Assembly: GCA_947469815.1 (NCBI GenBank)
Contig: CANIRI010000190.1
Span: 1 to 5,201 of the forward strand
Origin: Comamonadaceae bacterium
GTDB taxonomy: Bacteria > Pseudomonadota > Gammaproteobacteria > Burkholderiales > Burkholderiaceae_C
DNA: 5,201 nt
Direction of reading: 5' to 3'
In this document: positions 1-5,201 of the stretch, in pieces
Position numbering within the stretch: position 1 is the stretch's first letter
Layout of the letters: each line of letters starts with the position of its first letter
Notes under the pieces: model-generated
Database searches by the model: none
Told to the model about the DNA's origin: nothing
The model's input: the letters and a program-made list of their open reading frames with translations, nothing else
Program-made: the position numbers and the translations under genes

Positions 1-3
1 GCC

Positions 4-2058
4 ATGGGCTACGCGCTTGGTATCGATACCGGCGGCACCTTCACCGACGCGGTGCTGCTCAATGCAGCGCGCGAAGTGGTGGCCGCTTCCAAAAGCCTGA
101 CCACCCGTTTCGATCTGGCGCAGGGCATTGCTTCCTCGCTGGACGGCTTGCCAGCTGACTGGCTTGCGCAAGTGGAATTGGTGTCCTTGTCGACCACGCT
201 GACCACCAACTCGGTGGTGGAGGGCAAAGGCTCCCCGGTGTGCGCCTTGTTGCTGGGCTACGACGCGCATCAAATCAAGACCAGCGGGCTGATGGATCTG
301 CTGGGTATGGAGGCGATTGAAAGCCTGCCCGGCGGCCATGATGCGGGGGGCGTGGCCTTGGCCGCGCTGGACGAGCCAGCCTGCCGTGCTGCCATTGCCA
401 AGCATGCGAGCCGGGTCTCGGCTTTTGCGATCTCAGCGACCTTTGCGGTGCGCAATCCGGCCCATGAAATGCAGGTCCGCGCCTGGGTGCAGGAGCTGTG
501 TGATGTGCCCGTGACCTGCGGCCACGAGCTGGCTTCCAGCCTGGGCGCGCCGCGCCGCGCGCTGACTGCCGCGCTGAACGCGCGCATGATTTCGCACGTC
601 AAAACCCTGATCGATTCGGTGCAGCGCACCCTGGCGCAGCGGCATATTGACGCGCCGCTGATGATTGTCAAAGGCGATGGTTCGCTGATCAATGTGGCCA
701 GCGCCCTGCAGCGCCCGGTCAGCACGGTGTTGTCCGGCCCGGCCGCAAGCGTGCTGGGCGCGTGTGCACTCAGCGGCCTGCAAAACGCCATCGTCGCCGA
801 CATGGGCGGCACCACCACCGATATTGCAGTGGTGCGCGGCGGCTTGCCGGCTCTGAGTTTTGACGGCGCGATGGTCGGCAATTGGCGACCCATGATCGAG
901 GCGGTCAAGGTGTACGCGATTGGCCTGGGCGGCGACAGCGAGGTGCGCCTGCAAGGCGGCGAGGGCTTGACCATAGGCCCGCGACGGGTGCTGCCCTTGA
1001 GTTTGCTGGTGCACCAGCATCCGCAGTTTCTGGCGGTGCTGCAGCGCCAGCAAAGCGAAATACCGCACGCCAGCCAGATGCGTTTTGCCCAGGCCTTATC
1101 GGCCGATCCGGCGCATTTGGGGCGGCTCAATGATTCCGAGATGCGCGCCTGGGAGCGCCTGTGCAAGGGCCCGGTCGACCTGGAGGCCGCCAACATCAAC
1201 GACCGCGATCTGGCCCGCGCCGTGGCGCGGTTGGAGCGCAAGGGCTTGGCGATTTACACCGGCTTCACCCCCAGCGATGCGGCGCATGTGCTGGGCATGT
1301 CAGACCACTGGAATGCCGAGGCCGCCATCTGCGCTGCGCGCATTTGGGCGCGCCAGATGCGGCATATGTACGGCCTGGGCAAGTGGCCGCTGGGCGATGC
1401 GGTGGCACCCGCACGCGATGTGGTGGCCAAGGTCACCGACACGATTTGCCAGAAGCTGATCGAGGCGGGTTTAAACGACGCCGGGCAAATGAACGAGGCC
1501 AACGCGGGCAAGGTTGCGACCCTGCTCACCGCGATGGCCCTGGGGCGCAATGCTTCCGGGCCCGCAACCGCCGCCAAGCCGGTAGACGCTGACGTACAGC
1601 ACCCGGTTTTTGCGCTGCAGTTTTCGCCGGACCTGCCACTCGTGGGTGTGGGCGCGCCGGCTGGCAGCTATTACCCGGCCGTGGCGCTGGGCCTGGGCGT
1701 GCAACTCGTCGTACCACCGCATGCGCATGTGGCCAATGCGGTGGGTGCGGTGCTGGGGCAGGTGGCGCAGCGGGTACACATCACCGTGACGCAACCGGTG
1801 CGCGGCATTTTCAAAGTTTTCACACCGAGTGGCCCGGTGGATTTCCGCGTGCTCGACGAAGCGCTGGCCCATGCCCGGGCCCTGGCCGCCGACGAGGCGC
1901 GCGCCCGCGCGCTGGCAGCAGGCGCGGCGGCGGTGGAGTTGTCTTTCGGGCAGCTGGATAACCGGGTGGAAAACGAGATTGATGGCGATGTGTTTTTTGA
2001 ATCCACAGTGAGCGTCACCGCCAGCGGGCCGCCGCTGCGCAAGCAGGTCGCGGCGTAA
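4..2058 (+). CDS. Hydantoinase/oxoprolinase-family (HyuA-like) ATPase
   Basis: The protein is 684 residues, the usual length of a HyuA-type subunit. It belongs to the ASKHA (actin/hexokinase-like) ATPase fold used by hydantoinases, 5-oxoprolinase and acetone carboxylase beta subunits. Visible motifs in order are the first phosphate loop GIDTGGTFTD (residues 6-15), the family signature TTNSVVEGKG (67-76), LSGPAAS (243-249), the second phosphate loop MGGTTTD (267-273), GLGGDS (307-312), IGPRR (324-328) and ANAVGAV (577-583). The ATG start lies five residues before the first phosphate loop, as expected; its ribosome binding site would be outside the window. Oddly, the GLGGDS/IGPRR stretch replaces the GGGS...PGP stretch common in typical HyuA proteins, and no HyuB-type partner follows. 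The next gene starts directly at the stop codon and encodes an Fe-S protein, so the two are probably translated together. The family is clear; the substrate cannot be told, and hydantoinase activity should not be assumed. Confidence 0.93.
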   Translation: MGYALGIDTGGTFTDAVLLNAAREVVAASKSLTTRFDLAQGIASSLDGLPADWLAQVELVSLSTTLTTNSVVEGKGSPVCALLLGYDAHQIKTSGLMDLLGMEAIESLPGGHDAGGVALAALDEPACRAAIAKHASRVSAFAISATFAVRNPAHEMQVRAWVQELCDVPVTCGHELASSLGAPRRALTAALNARMISHVKTLIDSVQRTLAQRHIDAPLMIVKGDGSLINVASALQRPVSTVLSGPAASVLGACALSGLQNAIVADMGGTTTDIAVVRGGLPALSFDGAMVGNWRPMIEAVKVYAIGLGGDSEVRLQGGEGLTIGPRRVLPLSLLVHQHPQFLAVLQRQQSEIPHASQMRFAQALSADPAHLGRLNDSEMRAWERLCKGPVDLEAANINDRDLARAVARLERKGLAIYTGFTPSDAAHVLGMSDHWNAEAAICAARIWARQMRHMYGLGKWPLGDAVAPARDVVAKVTDTICQKLIEAGLNDAGQMNEANAGKVATLLTAMALGRNASGPATAAKPVDADVQHPVFALQFSPDLPLVGVGAPAGSYYPAVALGLGVQLVVPPHAHVANAVGAVLGQVAQRVHITVTQPVRGIFKVFTPSGPVDFRVLDEALAHARALAADEARARALAAGAAAVELSFGQLDNRVENEIDGDVFFESTVSVTASGPPLRKQVAA

Positions 2059-2766
2059 ATGGTCGCGCGCGCCGCCCTGTCCACGGCCTTGCGGGCCTAC
2101 GGGCTGCATATGCGCGGCGGGTTTTGTCCGGATTCGGCTGAGGGTTTGCAGCTGCCCGATGGCCGCGCGGCGGCTGTGTTGTGGCTGGTCGGCAATGTGG
2201 GTGGCTCTTTCTGGGACACGTTTGCCGCTTCGCCCTTTGCAAGTGATGGGCTAGAGCATCCTTTAGACCGCTGGAGCCGCCATGTCGGCGATACCCTCGC
2301 AGAGAAATTCGGCGGCCTGGCGCTGTACCCGTTTACCGGGCCACCGGAACAGCCCGGCTACCACCCGTTTCAGCAATGGGCAGCGCGCAGCGAACCGGTG
2401 CACACCAGCCCGCTGATGCTGCGCATCCATCCGCAACACGGCTTGTGGCATGCCTACCGGTTTGCACTGCTCTTCCCCACACTGGAGCCGGTCGACCGCG
2501 ACGCACTGCGCGCGCCGGTGCAGGGCGACAGCCCCTGCCTGTCCTGCGAAGACCAGCCCTGTTTGACAGCCTGCCCGGTTGATGCATTCGATGGCCAGGC
2601 ATTTGCCGTGCAGCGCTGCAGCACCCACCTGCACAGCCCTGCTGGAACACACTGCATGGAAAACGGATGCCAAGCCCGCAAGGCCTGCCCCGTGGCGGCG
2701 GATTTGCGCTACGCACCCGCGCAAACGGCTTTCCATATGGCGGCGTTTGCGCGGGCGCGGGTCTGA
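2059..2766 (+). CDS. Ferredoxin-like protein with MMACHC/QueG-like N-terminal domain and two [4Fe-4S] motifs
   Basis: The protein is 235 residues, predicted cytosolic, with no signal peptide or membrane span. The C-terminal part has two cysteine motifs: C160-x2-C163-x4-C168-x3-C172-P, a classical [4Fe-4S] pattern, and the less regular C187-x11-C199-x4-C204-x5-C210-P. Together they suggest two clusters, as in bacterial ferredoxins and epoxyqueuosine reductase QueG. The N-terminal 145 residues are not ferredoxin-like. A hydrophobic strand followed by GN and an FW pair (residues 40-52), HPLDRW (67-72) and IHPQHGLWHAYR (123-134) follow the order seen in MMACHC (CblC) and QueG, which bind cobalamin. 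I recognise this as a widespread proteobacterial 'ferredoxin-like' family without a firm function. The ATG abuts the TAA of the HyuA-like gene, with only a weak CAGG at 2044-2047, so coupled translation is likely. The ATG at 2110 is a possible later start but would remove the conserved beginning. The Fe-S call is firm; cobalamin handling is an inference. Confidence 0.85.
   Translation: MVARAALSTALRAYGLHMRGGFCPDSAEGLQLPDGRAAAVLWLVGNVGGSFWDTFAASPFASDGLEHPLDRWSRHVGDTLAEKFGGLALYPFTGPPEQPGYHPFQQWAARSEPVHTSPLMLRIHPQHGLWHAYRFALLFPTLEPVDRDALRAPVQGDSPCLSCEDQPCLTACPVDAFDGQAFAVQRCSTHLHSPAGTHCMENGCQARKACPVAADLRYAPAQTAFHMAAFARARV
2712..2759. repeat. Strong inverted repeat (hairpin) near the end of the Fe-S gene
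   Basis: A perfect 12-base inverted repeat pairs CCCGCGCAAACG (2716-2727) with CGTTTGCGCGGG (2744-2755). It is extended outward, after one mismatch, by three more pairs (2712-2714 with 2757-2759). The 16-base loop contains the self-complementary CCATATGG (2733-2740). The whole structure lies within the last 18 codons of the Fe-S gene and about 40 bases before the lipoprotein start. No T-run follows, so it is not a standard intrinsic terminator. It could attenuate transcription or stabilise the upstream mRNA, or it may be a by-product of coding constraint. Confidence 0.6.
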
Positions 2767-2785
2767 TAGGCTCGCCGCCTTCGTT

Positions 2786-2791
2786 GGAGGG
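2786..2791 (+). promoter_or_regulatory. Ribosome binding site GGAGGG that fixes the lipoprotein start
   Basis: GGAGGG sits 7 bases before the GTG at 2799. The match and spacing are near ideal. They select this GTG over an ATG at 2667 in the same frame, which would lie inside the Fe-S gene and add 44 residues ahead of the signal peptide. Confidence 0.8.
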
Positions 2792-2798
2792 AACGGCT

Positions 2799-3524
2799 GT
2801 GTTGCAGTGGATTCGAGTGCTCAGTGTGTGCTTGCTTGCAGGGCTTGGGGCATGTGCCCATGTGCCAGGCGATGGTGTTGCGCCGGTGCCCGCCGGAGCC
2901 ACCGCCTGGACGCCAGAGCAAATTGCGCGCTGGCAGCCCATGCAGCTGCCGGGCAAGCGGCTTACCAGCTATTCACTGGGCGAGCAGGCGGGTCTGGCAG
3001 CGGTACGCGCCGAGGCGGAGTCATCCGTCAGCATGTTGCGCCAGCCGCTGCGCGTGGAGCCACAAGAGATGGGCCACCTGGCGTTTTCCTGGAATGTGCC
3101 GGCCTTGATCGATGGGGCCGATGTCGGTCAGCGCCAGAGTGACGACTCGCCGGTCCGTTTGGTGCTGGCCTTTGATGGGGATCGCAGCACCTTCTCCGCC
3201 AAGAACGCCATGCTCAGCGAATTGGCGCACGCCATGACCGGCGAGCCCTTACCTTATGCGACCTTGATGTATGTGTGGTGCAACACCCGCCCGGTGGGCA
3301 CGGTGGTGCACAGCCCCCGGACCGATCGCATCCGCAAGCTGGTGGTCGCGTCCGGACCGCAGCAGCTCAACCAGTGGCTGCATTTCCGCCGCGATGTACG
3401 GGCCGACTTCGAACTGGCATTTGGTGAAGCGCCGGGCGCTCTGCTGGCGATTGCCCTGATGACGGACAGCGACAACACCCGATCCAATGCGCTGGCCTGG
3501 TATGGCGGAATTGCTTTGAACTGA
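2799..3524 (+). CDS. DUF3047 domain-containing lipoprotein
   Basis: With the GTG start at 2799 the protein is 241 residues. Residues 1-19 form a lipoprotein signal: one arginine, the hydrophobic stretch VLSVCLLAGLG, then the lipobox LGAC with the predicted lipidated cysteine at 19. Alanine at +2 does not signal inner-membrane retention, so outer-membrane anchoring facing the periplasm is expected. The mature part matches my knowledge of DUF3047: LPGKR (50-54), DDSPVRLVLAFDGD (115-128), LPYATLMYVW (151-160), RTDRIRKLVV (174-183), RDVRADFELAFGE (198-210), LMTDSDNTRS (220-229) and WYGGI (234-238). It is a complete domain with no truncation. The function of DUF3047 is unknown and I assign none. 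The gene follows the Fe-S gene after 32 bases and is probably in the same transcript, although its periplasmic location gives no obvious link to the two cytosolic proteins before it. The family call is from recalled motifs, not a search. Confidence 0.85.
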   Translation: MLQWIRVLSVCLLAGLGACAHVPGDGVAPVPAGATAWTPEQIARWQPMQLPGKRLTSYSLGEQAGLAAVRAEAESSVSMLRQPLRVEPQEMGHLAFSWNVPALIDGADVGQRQSDDSPVRLVLAFDGDRSTFSAKNAMLSELAHAMTGEPLPYATLMYVWCNTRPVGTVVHSPRTDRIRKLVVASGPQQLNQWLHFRRDVRADFELAFGEAPGALLAIALMTDSDNTRSNALAWYGGIALN

Positions 3525-3527
3525 TGG

Positions 3528-3776
3528 TTAGGACTTGGCGTGTACCAGCGCTGCGATGGCGTTGAGCGAGTCGACTTTTTCCACATCGAATTCCAGGTCG
3601 GAGAAGGTCAACGCAAAGGCTGTTTCCAAAAACAAAATCAGATTCATCATGGAAAAAGAATCCAGCCTGCCGCTTAAAAAAAGCGAATCGCCATCGGCCA
3701 GTTCCTGCGTGTCGCCGTGCAGCCGCAGCGCCTCTTGCAGGTAGGCGCGCAGTGTGTCAAAAACTTCCCGGTTCAT
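3528..3776 (-). CDS. Acyl carrier protein (phosphopantetheine-binding)
   Basis: This is an 82-residue, single-domain, leucine-rich helical carrier protein. The attachment motif is G36-R-L-D39-S40-F-S-M-M; Ser40 (codon 3657-3659) is the expected phosphopantetheine site. The ordinary ACP layout follows, with a second helix (LILFLETAF, 46-54) and the acidic stretch DLEFDVEKVDS (60-70). The start is the ATG at 3776, chosen for its AGAAAG site 6 bases upstream; a TTG at 3782 would add two residues but has no spaced site. The motif DSFSMM differs from DSLDTVE-type fatty-acid-synthase ACPs, and no other fatty-acid synthesis gene is nearby, so a dedicated carrier is more likely than AcpP. It lies 10 bases after the MBOAT-like membrane protein gene, suggesting it presents the acyl group to that enzyme. 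Its G+C (about 52% by hand count over 3541-3780) is lower than that of its neighbours. It ends 3 bases from the convergent DUF3047 stop. Confidence 0.9.
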   Translation of the reverse strand: MNREVFDTLRAYLQEALRLHGDTQELADGDSLFLSGRLDSFSMMNLILFLETAFALTFSDLEFDVEKVDSLNAIAALVHAKS

Positions 3777-3782
3777 ATCCAA

Positions 3783-3788
3783 CTTTCT
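3783..3788 (-). promoter_or_regulatory. Probable ribosome binding site of the acyl carrier protein gene
   Basis: On the minus strand AGAAAG lies 6 bases before the ATG at 3776 and overlaps the TAG stop of the upstream membrane protein gene. It is a moderate match. Its position favours the ATG over the TTG at 3782, which it would directly abut, and suggests coupled translation with the upstream gene. Confidence 0.45.
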
Positions 3789-5201
3789 AGTTCAGGCCGA
3801 ACAGGGACAGCAAAAATCGCAGCCGCTGCTCAAACGTGTGGTCACGCGTGCCGTCTGAGAATACACGCAGCAAGACGACGAAGGACCAGATAAACAAGAA
3901 TGCATACAGGCGCCCGGCCAGCGTGGCCGAGGGCCGGTAACCCATAGACGCGCGCACTTGCGATAAGCCCACGCCGATGGCCAGTACGAAGCTGTAAAAC
4001 AGATAGCTGCTGAAGCTGCTGATGGCACCCCACAGGCCTTCTACCGCGATGAGATGGATGTCGGCCATGAAGTGCCACAGCGCATTGCCCACGCCGGCCG
4101 CCATAAAGGTGGCAGTGAACATCCGCAGGCGGGGGTGTTGACGGAACACTTTGAAGAAGGTGGGGATGAAGAAGAGGTCAACCAGGATTTCCTTGAAATA
4201 GAAATGGAAACGGTTGAAATACTCCATCAAGGTGCGCGACTCCAGCGGTCGCCAGGATCCGCGCGGCAAGCGGTACCCGGCCATGCGCGCCAATCCGATG
4301 AACAAATGCGCCCAGATAGCGATTTGCAAGGCGTAGCGAAAGGTGCCGTAGATCAGAACTTCCCAGCCGGTGGCAATCGGCAGGGGCTGGCCTTCGACAA
4401 AGGCGTCGATGGCGTTGATCAGGCGCGGCAGCGCCAAATAGTCGCTGAAGAACCAGGTCAGTACCTGGCTGAGCAGCAGCAAAAAATTGGCCCACAACAG
4501 CAGCTTGACGCCCTTGATGTGCGTGATGGCTTGTTCGCGCGGCAAGGGGGAGAAATGCTTGCGCAAGTAGCCAGCCCCTTTGCCAAAGGGCAAATAGTTA
4601 TGGCTCCAGAACGGCCGCTGCACCGCCATTTGCATCGCCGGTGGGTCGGCTGCGCGTCCGCGTAAATCGGCAATGGCCAGCGGAAAAAACCAGACAAAAG
4701 GTGTGAATACCACCAACATGGACCACACCAACACCCGCAGCAGCCCGTGGTCGACTTGCGGTGCGGACAGCACCAGCAGCGCGACCTCGACCGCCAGCAT
4801 GCACACAAAAGGGCGTCGCGACAGCAGACCATCGGGCCTGCTGATCGCGTGCTGCATCGCCAGCCACAAGCCACCCATCATCATGAGCAGCGCGCCCACG
4901 GCCAGCAGTTCGGGCGACAGCAGCAGGTAGTGTTCCTGCGCCATGACGTACTGGATTTTTTCAGCGAAATCGTTGTCGTCTGTGGCTGCCTCAAACAGGG
5001 TCAAGCCCCAGCTGGCCATGAACAGGATCCGAGCCCGTTGGTCGGCGTAGGCCATCACGGCCCATGCGGCGGTCACACACAGCGCCGCCGTCCAGGCGCT
5101 CAGCAGGGGCAGCACGGCCAGGTACGCGATACCGTAGAGGCAAAACTTGCCAGACGCAGTCTGGGCGAACGCGACCACGCGTTCAGATTGCTCGATGGCG
5201 A
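3787..5201 (-). CDS. Polytopic membrane protein, divergent MBOAT-like acyltransferase (5' end open at window edge)
   Basis: Counted from the first possible GTG start (5178) there are 463 residues. The frame stays open to the window edge (reading ...A-I-E-Q-S-E-R before that GTG), and no ribosome binding site precedes it, so the true start is probably outside the window. About ten to twelve hydrophobic segments are visible, for example near 14-45, 86-108, 124-140, 146-171, 223-246, 271-300, 328-345, 379-406 and 418-441. The central loop FNRFHFYFKEILVDLFFIP (321-339) matches the FWRRWHISLS...YIPL loop of MBOAT proteins such as DltB and AlgI. NALWHF (365-370) matches the GxWHG motif that carries the catalytic histidine, so H325 and H369 are the candidate pair. 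The protein would sit in the cytoplasmic membrane and move an acyl group to an extracytoplasmic acceptor. The adjacent ACP gene supports this. Similarity is at motif level only; the acyl donor and acceptor are unknown. No truncation is seen at the 3' end. Confidence 0.75.
   Translation of the reverse strand, partial: AIEQSERVVAFAQTASGKFCLYGIAYLAVLPLLSAWTAALCVTAAWAVMAYADQRARILFMASWGLTLFEAATDDNDFAEKIQYVMAQEHYLLLSPELLAVGALLMMMGGLWLAMQHAISRPDGLLSRRPFVCMLAVEVALLVLSAPQVDHGLLRVLVWSMLVVFTPFVWFFPLAIADLRGRAADPPAMQMAVQRPFWSHNYLPFGKGAGYLRKHFSPLPREQAITHIKGVKLLLWANFLLLLSQVLTWFFSDYLALPRLINAIDAFVEGQPLPIATGWEVLIYGTFRYALQIAIWAHLFIGLARMAGYRLPRGSWRPLESRTLMEYFNRFHFYFKEILVDLFFIPTFFKVFRQHPRLRMFTATFMAAGVGNALWHFMADIHLIAVEGLWGAISSFSSYLFYSFVLAIGVGLSQVRASMGYRPSATLAGRLYAFLFIWSFVVLLRVFSDGTRDHTFEQRLRFLLSLFGLN

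Noticed and set aside
270..1241. A 323-codon open frame on the minus strand inside the HyuA-like gene
   Set aside because: It lies opposite a clearly conserved gene, shows no recognisable domain, and is rich in Arg, Ala, Ser and Pro as expected from the complement of G+C-rich codons.
1471..2109. A 212-codon minus-strand open frame across the HyuA-like/Fe-S gene junction
   Set aside because: It is a shadow of two well-supported plus-strand genes, rich in His, Arg and Gly with no domain motifs.
2733..2740. CCATATGG palindrome as an operator
   Set aside because: It is 8 bases, lies in conserved coding sequence (Phe-His-Met), and sits in the loop of the larger inverted repeat with no promoter nearby.
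2667..2798. An N-terminal extension of the DUF3047 protein from the ATG at 2667
   Set aside because: It would overlap the Fe-S gene by 100 bases and bury the signal peptide; the GTG at 2799 has an ideal GGAGGG site and gives a proper lipoprotein leader.
3571..3580. GTCGAC followed by TTTTT as a possible terminator for the plus-strand group
   Set aside because: The 6-base palindrome cannot form a stem with a loop, and no longer stem precedes the T-run.
3671..3685. CGCTT-A5-AAGCG small hairpin and run of seven A inside the ACP gene, as a slippage or frameshift site
   Set aside because: The stem has only 5 pairs, the run is shorter than typical transcriptional slippage tracts, and the ACP frame is intact through it.
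4054..4665. A 203-codon plus-strand open frame opposite the membrane protein gene
   Set aside because: Its Gln/Glu/Gly/Arg-rich translation has no family motif, and the opposite strand has coherent membrane segments and MBOAT-like motifs.
1..5201. Mobile elements, CRISPR arrays, tRNA or rRNA genes
   Set aside because: Nothing resembling a transposase, integrase, regularly spaced repeat or structured RNA gene was seen, and coding sequence fills nearly the whole window.

Overview
The window is almost entirely coding. It holds five genes in two converging groups and shows no RNA gene, insertion sequence or CRISPR array. Base composition is G+C-rich (hand-counted stretches of the first gene run about 62-72%), and genes are tightly packed with GTG as well as ATG starts. 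The protein families point to a proteobacterium, most likely a betaproteobacterium of the Burkholderiales/Comamonadaceae type. That placement is an inference from style and family content; there is no marker gene.

Plus-strand group (4-3524): a 684-residue HyuA-type hydantoinase/oxoprolinase-family ATPase is followed with zero spacing (TAAATG) by a 235-residue protein. The N-terminal part of that protein resembles the MMACHC/QueG type of cobalamin-handling domain, and its C-terminal part carries eight cysteines arranged for two [4Fe-4S] clusters. After 32 bases and a strong GGAGGG ribosome binding site comes a predicted DUF3047 lipoprotein with a GTG start. A strong inverted repeat lies in the last codons of the Fe-S gene, just before the lipoprotein gene.

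Minus-strand group (5201-3528, reading leftwards): a polytopic membrane protein, whose 5' end is probably beyond the window edge, is followed after 10 bases by a small acyl carrier protein. The membrane protein has two histidine motifs that match the layout of MBOAT O-acyltransferases. The pair therefore looks like part of a DltB/DltC-like or other ACP-dependent acyl-transfer system. The ACP gene is clearly less G+C-rich (about 52%) than the rest.

The two groups meet tail to tail with only 3 bases between stop codons (3524 and 3528). The most interesting points are the unusual ASKHA-ATPase plus MMACHC-like/Fe-S gene pair, which suggests an ATP- and electron-dependent (possibly corrinoid-linked) function, and the divergent MBOAT-like/ACP pair. 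Both functional readings are hypotheses from sequence pattern only.
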